A stretch of DNA of 64,000 bases, from NCBI GenBank assembly GCA_002286855.1, contig NRSV01000007.1, positions 259,277-323,276 on the forward strand, given 5' to 3'. This document shows, one piece after another, positions 59,331 to 64,000 of the stretch. The notes beneath the pieces were generated by a model, which saw nothing but the letters and a program-made list of their open reading frames with translations, was not told the DNA's origin and ran no database searches. Each line of letters begins with the position of its first letter. Within the stretch, counting starts at the first letter, position 1. The DNA is from Bipolaris cookei. Its lineage: Eukaryota; Ascomycota; Dothideomycetes; Pleosporales; Pleosporaceae. The position numbers and the translations under genes are program-made.

Positions 59331-61868
59331 AGTGGAAGCAAATCTACACGTGTATTATATTGTACAGTCTGGCAGCACGAAACGGGGTTTACAGACTGCC
59401 TAGAAGGAACATCATGATCAAACCGCGACCAAACAACCAAACACTCATGGATGATGTCCTTGGCATACGCCAGACGCCCGCCCTCGGGTGTCATGTTGTA
59501 TCTGTGGTAATCTTTGTGCAAAGATCTGGGTAATCGCGATCTGCGTATCAATTGCACCCAACTCTCGCACACTTGGAAGGATGCGGAGGTCTCACTTTCA
59601 GTATTAAGACCATTTCAATCAACTTCCAGATGAATACTTGTGTACAGCAACGCGACAATGTCAGTCACATGGATACTACATGTTTCCAGAACACAGTGGA
59701 TTTTCCTCACTAGAGCAATTGTGCTAGGACCATGGGCATGATTTTGTGGTTCAGAAACGCAACTTAGTGGTCTGTTGAGGCAACATGTGTGGCGCGCTTT
59801 AACCTCACAGTCCCGATAAGGCATTATTGACAGGTTTCTTGGCACTGACAGTCGGGTGCAAGCATGCAGTATACCGAGATTGCCAGCTCGAATGTATGCA
59901 TAACCTTCCATTCTGAGACGCGAACCATGGATCTCGGCGCTGCTATAGACAGGAAACGGTCATCGGGCCCAGGGAATGGAAGTATGGGCATTTTGAGCAT
60001 TGTGTCACAAACCCAGAGTCCGTGCAAACCAGGATGATGACGGTGATGCTGAGGAAATCAATGTTCCCATGCGCAGATGAAGTCGCGCTGACGTTGCCGA
60101 TGAGATATATTTAGACGTGGGGGAAGAGAGGTTTGTGCTGTTCTGCCTCAGGTTGAGACGTGGATTTGTCGGTGGGCATGGAGTTTTGGCTGAGTTGGTA
60201 GTGGTGGTGGTCTGCGGATATCAGACGGAAGAAGCCGCGTCGTGTCATGGGTGAAGGTCTACCATGGATGAATGAGTGCGGCGCGTTGTTTCTTGTCGCA
60301 CTCTTGTTCACGCACCCCGGGGTGGTACAGGCTCGGTGTTAAGACAGCAGAGAGAAGGAAAACCCCATGGCTCGGCCTGTCTCAGGCCTGGTTGCATGTG
60401 CCCCCTGATATAAAGGACGAAAGGGAAGAAGAAAAGAATGCAGGAGGCTACGAAGGAAGCATGTGCATACTTCGCGGTGCAGTGGATGCAGTGCAGGCCG
60501 GGCGGTGCTCTGGAGCATTTGGCCAGGACCGCAAGGGGACTAGCGGGAGCGCTATGGGCGGCTCCCTGCAGCATGCTTCGCTTGAGCACAGCGGGGTTTC
60601 AGAAGCAGTGCAGCTTCGAACAAAGTCGTACGATTGCTTTTGCTTCCAAGCAACATGTGTTCCAGCAGCTACAAGCAGCAGGCCGATGAGCACGTATGCT
60701 GACTGTATCCCGCTGTTATGTAACGCAGCCGTACGGCTGCCGTGTTGCAGAGCGGCACTTGAGCGGCTGCGGACGACACACCTAGGCTGCTCGCTGTCTA
60801 GCAGAGCACTCACACACATGCTACTAGGACTACTACAGGTAGCAGAGTCAGGGACACGGCAAGCATCGTGATTACGCCACCCCAAGGCGATGCATACCAC
60901 GCATATCCACGACTGATCGACGCCCATGCGGGGCTCCATCTCATTTCGGCACACACGAAAAGCTTCTTTGCAGTTTGCTGCCGTCGAACTCAATCCGTGC
61001 ACCCAACGCACTCTGGCTGCACGCTCGCGCTCGCGCTCAGCCTGGGCCTGGGCTGAGCCTGGGCTGAGCCTGCTCCCTGTGCTGGATGGGTGCCAGTGTG
61101 AGCGTGAGCGTCGTGGTGCGTGGGCAAGGCGCCGATTCCATTTCTCAGCACACCCTCCCACGCCCGTCATCCACACAGCCTCGTCCAATGGCAGCCGTCC
61201 GCCCAAAGGCCCCCGACTCGCCAGCAAATTGACTGCCGGCACCGGCGACAGTAGACAGCAGACAGCAGACAGCAGACAGCAGACAGCAGACAGCAGACAA
61301 CAGACCACGCGCACACTTGTCTGTCTGCTTGCGCCCGTCAGTGGCTTCGGGCCTCGTTGATAACGGCCAGGAAGCCACTGGGCGGCCGCCAATCACCACC
61401 GCTCATGGCTCTCCCAGCCGCCTACACGGCGAGCACGCCGACCAGGATGCCCACCGGCCCAAGCACTTCTCAAACTTGAGCGGACGCAGCCTCGAGGGCC
61501 CTCGGCCTGCTGGTGGAGGCGATCGTGGAGACCAAGCGCCTCTCGCTTCTGCAGGAACCGTGCTAGCTCTCCAAGAAGAGGCGTCCATGTCGGCCGCTCT
61601 GTCCAAGGCGCCTATGCTATGGCGCCGAATGGGCGTCGACCTTGCGACGCTCCAAATCTCTTCTGCTGCTCTTCTGTCCCCCAGCTGTTCCTTCTGACTG
61701 ACACTCGTCTCATGCTGCGCTGGACGCCCAGCTGCTGACGACACTGCTGCGCGCGCCAGCTGTGCACTCACCAGACACCCAACGGCCTCCCGAAACACGA
61801 CTAATCCCCACTAACAGGCTGTTATACCGTCCCCATCCCAGTCGCTCGGCTAAGCTGGTTTGAGAAGT
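59331..61868. other. 2.5-kb spacer, no gene recognised
   Basis: The left part is the 3' side of mS13. The right part is GC-richer, carries a heptanucleotide repeat at about 61247-61304, and probably serves as promoter and leader of the last gene. Long frames here (60272-60871 +, 60448-61392 -) are opposite-strand shadows of each other without domains. Confidence 0.5.
61247..61304. repeat. Heptanucleotide tandem repeat (GACAGCA)n
   Basis: About eight copies of GACAGCA, with the first (gacagta) and last (gacaaca) units diverged. Confidence 0.85.
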
Positions 61869-64000
61869 ATGAGGACCAATGCAGACATGCTTCAGGAAAG
61901 ATCCATGGCGCATCATCTCCCGGAGCACAAACCCTCAATTTACCATTCTGCGTCTTCGCCGTCGCTCGCGAACAGCTTTCGCTCTCTTCGCGACGACTCG
62001 ACGCCCTCCCACGACGTGCCCGCTGCGGCCACCCACCAACCCCAGAACCCCCGTCGCAAGCCAGTCCCGAGCCCTCTGTCGCCCGCGTCAACCAGCTCCA
62101 CCCCTACCCCAATTCCCTCCAGAGCACCCTACCAAAATTCGCCCTATTACGACTCTCCACGCTTCGACGAACCGCGCAGCCCCCGCGAGAAGCTTGACGC
62201 TTTGTTGGCCGAGGAGGAGCAGCACCATTCCTTGCCCATTCGCCCAACCAAGCCAGCGCATCCGCCTACACCACCCAACGTCCCCACTACCCACATCACC
62301 CAGCCCACGAGGCCGTCTGCGTATGCAAAGCTACGGCAAGTCTCGTCTCCCACGCTGTCATCGGCTGGCATCTCCCCGCCAGCATCTCCCGTCATCATGT
62401 CTCCACACTCGCGGACAAATCGACCAGACACAGCAACGCCAACGGTGCCTATCCGCAACCCCTCCATAGACTCGGCTGCATCTTCGCTTTCGTCGAGTGC
62501 TTCCCAGAACCGCCTTCCTGGCAACCATGCTCCCCGACCATCTCAAGATATAAGCACAGCCAATCCGCCAGACATGGCTGCCCTCATAGCGAGTGCAGGC
62601 TCGCCCGAGGCTGCCATGATGGCTTTGTGGAAGGAGAAGCAAAACACCTCCAATCACAATGCACAGCTCTGGCGTTTGGTCGAGAAGCAGCGCGCCATGA
62701 TTATTGGGCTGCAGAAGGATTTGGAGCGAGCATTAAAGGACAAGGACCGCTACCGCCGAAAGTTCAAAGAGTATGTCGAGCAGGTGCCACCAGGCCCTGG
62801 TTCACTGCAAAAGTCAGATACCTTCAACTCTGTTGTAGACCGTGAGCCCAGCGAGTCACCCGTCACCAGTGAGCGGCCCGATGAGTCTGCTAAATCTGGT
62901 GATGCCAAAATGGGAGAGTACAAGACTTCGCCATTGACACAAGAGCACCCGGCAGCGCACGTCATACCAGACTCACAACTGGCGACATCGCCTTCCCAAT
63001 CTACCGCGTCGAATGCAACGTCGAGCGTGAACTCACCCACAGACTACTCTGTGCAACCCCTCAACCTCGCCACTAGAGGTCTCGGTCTTGACAGCGCCGT
63101 GCTCCAGCCTGTCGATATCACTCAACCGTCAGTACAGGTTCCGGACCCAGCGACACCCCCACAAAACGCCTCAGATGCAACACTTGTTCCGGAAACCTCA
63201 AATCTACAACCTCCTGAGATATCCCTCATTCAAGCCACCCCTGTCATTGGCGGCGACGGATTCGAGGCATCCCCACGAAAGCCTTCACAACCTCTGCGCA
63301 AAGCTCCCCCCGCTCCTCTCAATCTCTCCAAACCCGTAACAACTAGCGCGCATCTCCATCAGGCCGTGCATGGTGACGACGTCGATTCCGACTATGACGA
63401 TACGTTGGAGGTGGATGAGATACCCGTGGTGGAACGGGGAAGGAGAAAGACTCGTGAGGAAGATGACAGGGTGCGGGAGGCCATGTACCTCAAAGACGAA
63501 GAGGCTCGAAGCAAGTCGAAAAAGAAGAGCAGTGAGAGCAACGGCACACAGGTGACACCATCTGAAATGGCGGAGAATAATCAGCCTCAGACATTCCCTG
63601 TACCTCTTTCTCCACGTCAAATCAACGCTCTACAATCAGGCCTTCCAATCTCTCCCAGACATCCACCCGCGAATTCGCTGAATGCTCTGCTTAGCCCTAC
63701 CAACTCCGACAGTTCTATGATGGCCAATCGAAGTGTTGCGTCACCCCTCCTCAGCCCTGGCCTCCCGTCCAGCCCGCGTCCCACCGACCGACCTTTAGGA
63801 TCACCGTTACCGAGGAATCCCAAGTCATCACTGGCATCACCGCCTATGTCACCGAGCCTCCTGAACCATTCAGGATCACGGACTGGCCAGCAACAAGTTC
63901 CATTTTCACCAAACACGCCTCAGTCGTACCAATCACCTCCAGTGAACCAGAACCAAAAGAATACGCAGTCAAGCAAAGAATCGTCAGGGGGGCTCTTGGC
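61869..64000 (+). CDS. Large Ser/Pro-rich protein with central coiled coil, truncated by the window end
   Basis: An open frame of 710 codons runs from the ATG at 61869 to the end of the window without a stop. An in-frame TAA lies just upstream near 61851, supporting this start. The sequence begins MRTNADMLQERSMAHHLPEH, then is Ser/Pro-rich with phosphosite-like SP motifs. A conserved-looking helical block (WRLVEKQRAMIIGLQKDL, KDKDRYRRKFKEYVEQ, about residues 265-300) follows, then more Pro/Ser-rich linker. This layout recalls the N-terminal half of large fungal Rho-GTPase-activating proteins of the Bem3 type, whose PH and RhoGAP domains would lie beyond the window. That link is a guess from memory of the helical block. 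The gene itself is secure. Confidence 0.85.
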   Translation, partial: MRTNADMLQERSMAHHLPEHKPSIYHSASSPSLANSFRSLRDDSTPSHDVPAAATHQPQNPRRKPVPSPLSPASTSSTPTPIPSRAPYQNSPYYDSPRFDEPRSPREKLDALLAEEEQHHSLPIRPTKPAHPPTPPNVPTTHITQPTRPSAYAKLRQVSSPTLSSAGISPPASPVIMSPHSRTNRPDTATPTVPIRNPSIDSAASSLSSSASQNRLPGNHAPRPSQDISTANPPDMAALIASAGSPEAAMMALWKEKQNTSNHNAQLWRLVEKQRAMIIGLQKDLERALKDKDRYRRKFKEYVEQVPPGPGSLQKSDTFNSVVDREPSESPVTSERPDESAKSGDAKMGEYKTSPLTQEHPAAHVIPDSQLATSPSQSTASNATSSVNSPTDYSVQPLNLATRGLGLDSAVLQPVDITQPSVQVPDPATPPQNASDATLVPETSNLQPPEISLIQATPVIGGDGFEASPRKPSQPLRKAPPAPLNLSKPVTTSAHLHQAVHGDDVDSDYDDTLEVDEIPVVERGRRKTREEDDRVREAMYLKDEEARSKSKKKSSESNGTQVTPSEMAENNQPQTFPVPLSPRQINALQSGLPISPRHPPANSLNALLSPTNSDSSMMANRSVASPLLSPGLPSSPRPTDRPLGSPLPRNPKSSLASPPMSPSLLNHSGSRTGQQQVPFSPNTPQSYQSPPVNQNQKNTQSSKESSGGLL

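Noticed and set aside
60272..61392. Overlapping long frames on both strands upstream of the last gene
   Set aside because: They are mutual shadows in GC-richer DNA, and part of one (Cys/Leu/Ser repeats) is only translation of the heptamer array.

Overview
The window is nuclear DNA from a filamentous ascomycete (Pezizomycotina). Protein features and architecture suggest a dothideomycete, probably Pleosporales, but that is an inference made without any database search. The basis is dense genes on both strands, short introns of about 50-100 bp with GT..CTAAC/CTGAC..AG signals, fungal-only families (Eis1, sphingolipid C9-methyltransferase, Zn2Cys6 factor, Ppo oxygenase, AA9 monooxygenase with CBM1) and several fully reconstructable housekeeping genes. 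No rRNA, tRNA, CRISPR, insertion sequence or complete transposon was recognised.

Layout. 0.4-4.7 kb: telomerase reverse transcriptase (+). 5.6-8.1 kb: TBC-domain protein whose two catalytic finger motifs look degenerate (+). 10.3-12.0 kb: eIF2 gamma (+). 12.8-14.2 kb: INSIG-family ER membrane protein (+). 15.5-17.2 kb: sphingolipid C9-methyltransferase (-). 17.6-18.6 kb: atypical tyrosine phosphatase (-), divergent from Eis1 (+, 19.1-21.9 kb). 22.9-28.6 kb: clathrin heavy chain (+, 12 exons, 1685 aa). 29.7-30.5 kb: secreted GPI-type protein (+). 31.0-31.9 kb: coiled-coil protein (+). 32.7-34.9 kb: Zn2Cys6 transcription factor (-). 37.0-38.3 kb: Gfo/Idh/MocA dehydrogenase (-). 38.8-39.6 kb: apparently broken secreted WSC-domain gene (-). 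41.5-42.6 kb: AA9-CBM1 polysaccharide monooxygenase (+). 43.5 kb: small orphan (+). 44.4-46.7 kb: DUF2235 hydrolase (-). 48.7-52.1 kb: Ppo-type fatty-acid dioxygenase/P450 fusion (+). 54.3-56.4 kb: DED1-type RNA helicase (-). 57.4-58.6 kb: ER cyclophilin B (-), divergent from mitochondrial ribosomal protein S13 (+, 58.8-59.3 kb). 61.9-64.0 kb: start of a large Ser/Pro-rich protein that runs off the window (+).

The flanks (0-29 kb and 48-64 kb) are mostly conserved core genes. The 29-48 kb stretch is more accessory: secreted or lineage-restricted genes, long gene-poor spacers and one probable pseudogene. Several genes share themes without forming a cluster: membrane and lipid biology (clathrin, eisosome, sphingolipid methylation, INSIG, Ppo oxylipins), translation (eIF2 gamma, Ded1, mS13) and plant cell-wall attack (AA9).

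The most notable observations are these. The cyclophilin B gene can splice between an ER-retained HEEL end and a membrane-anchored tail, and also carries a GC-AG intron. The WSC gene has two in-frame stops. The TBC protein lacks the catalytic Arg and Gln fingers. mS13 has a first coding exon consisting only of ATG. The clathrin gene has 21-nt and 27-nt exons. No obvious wholly new multi-gene system was found.
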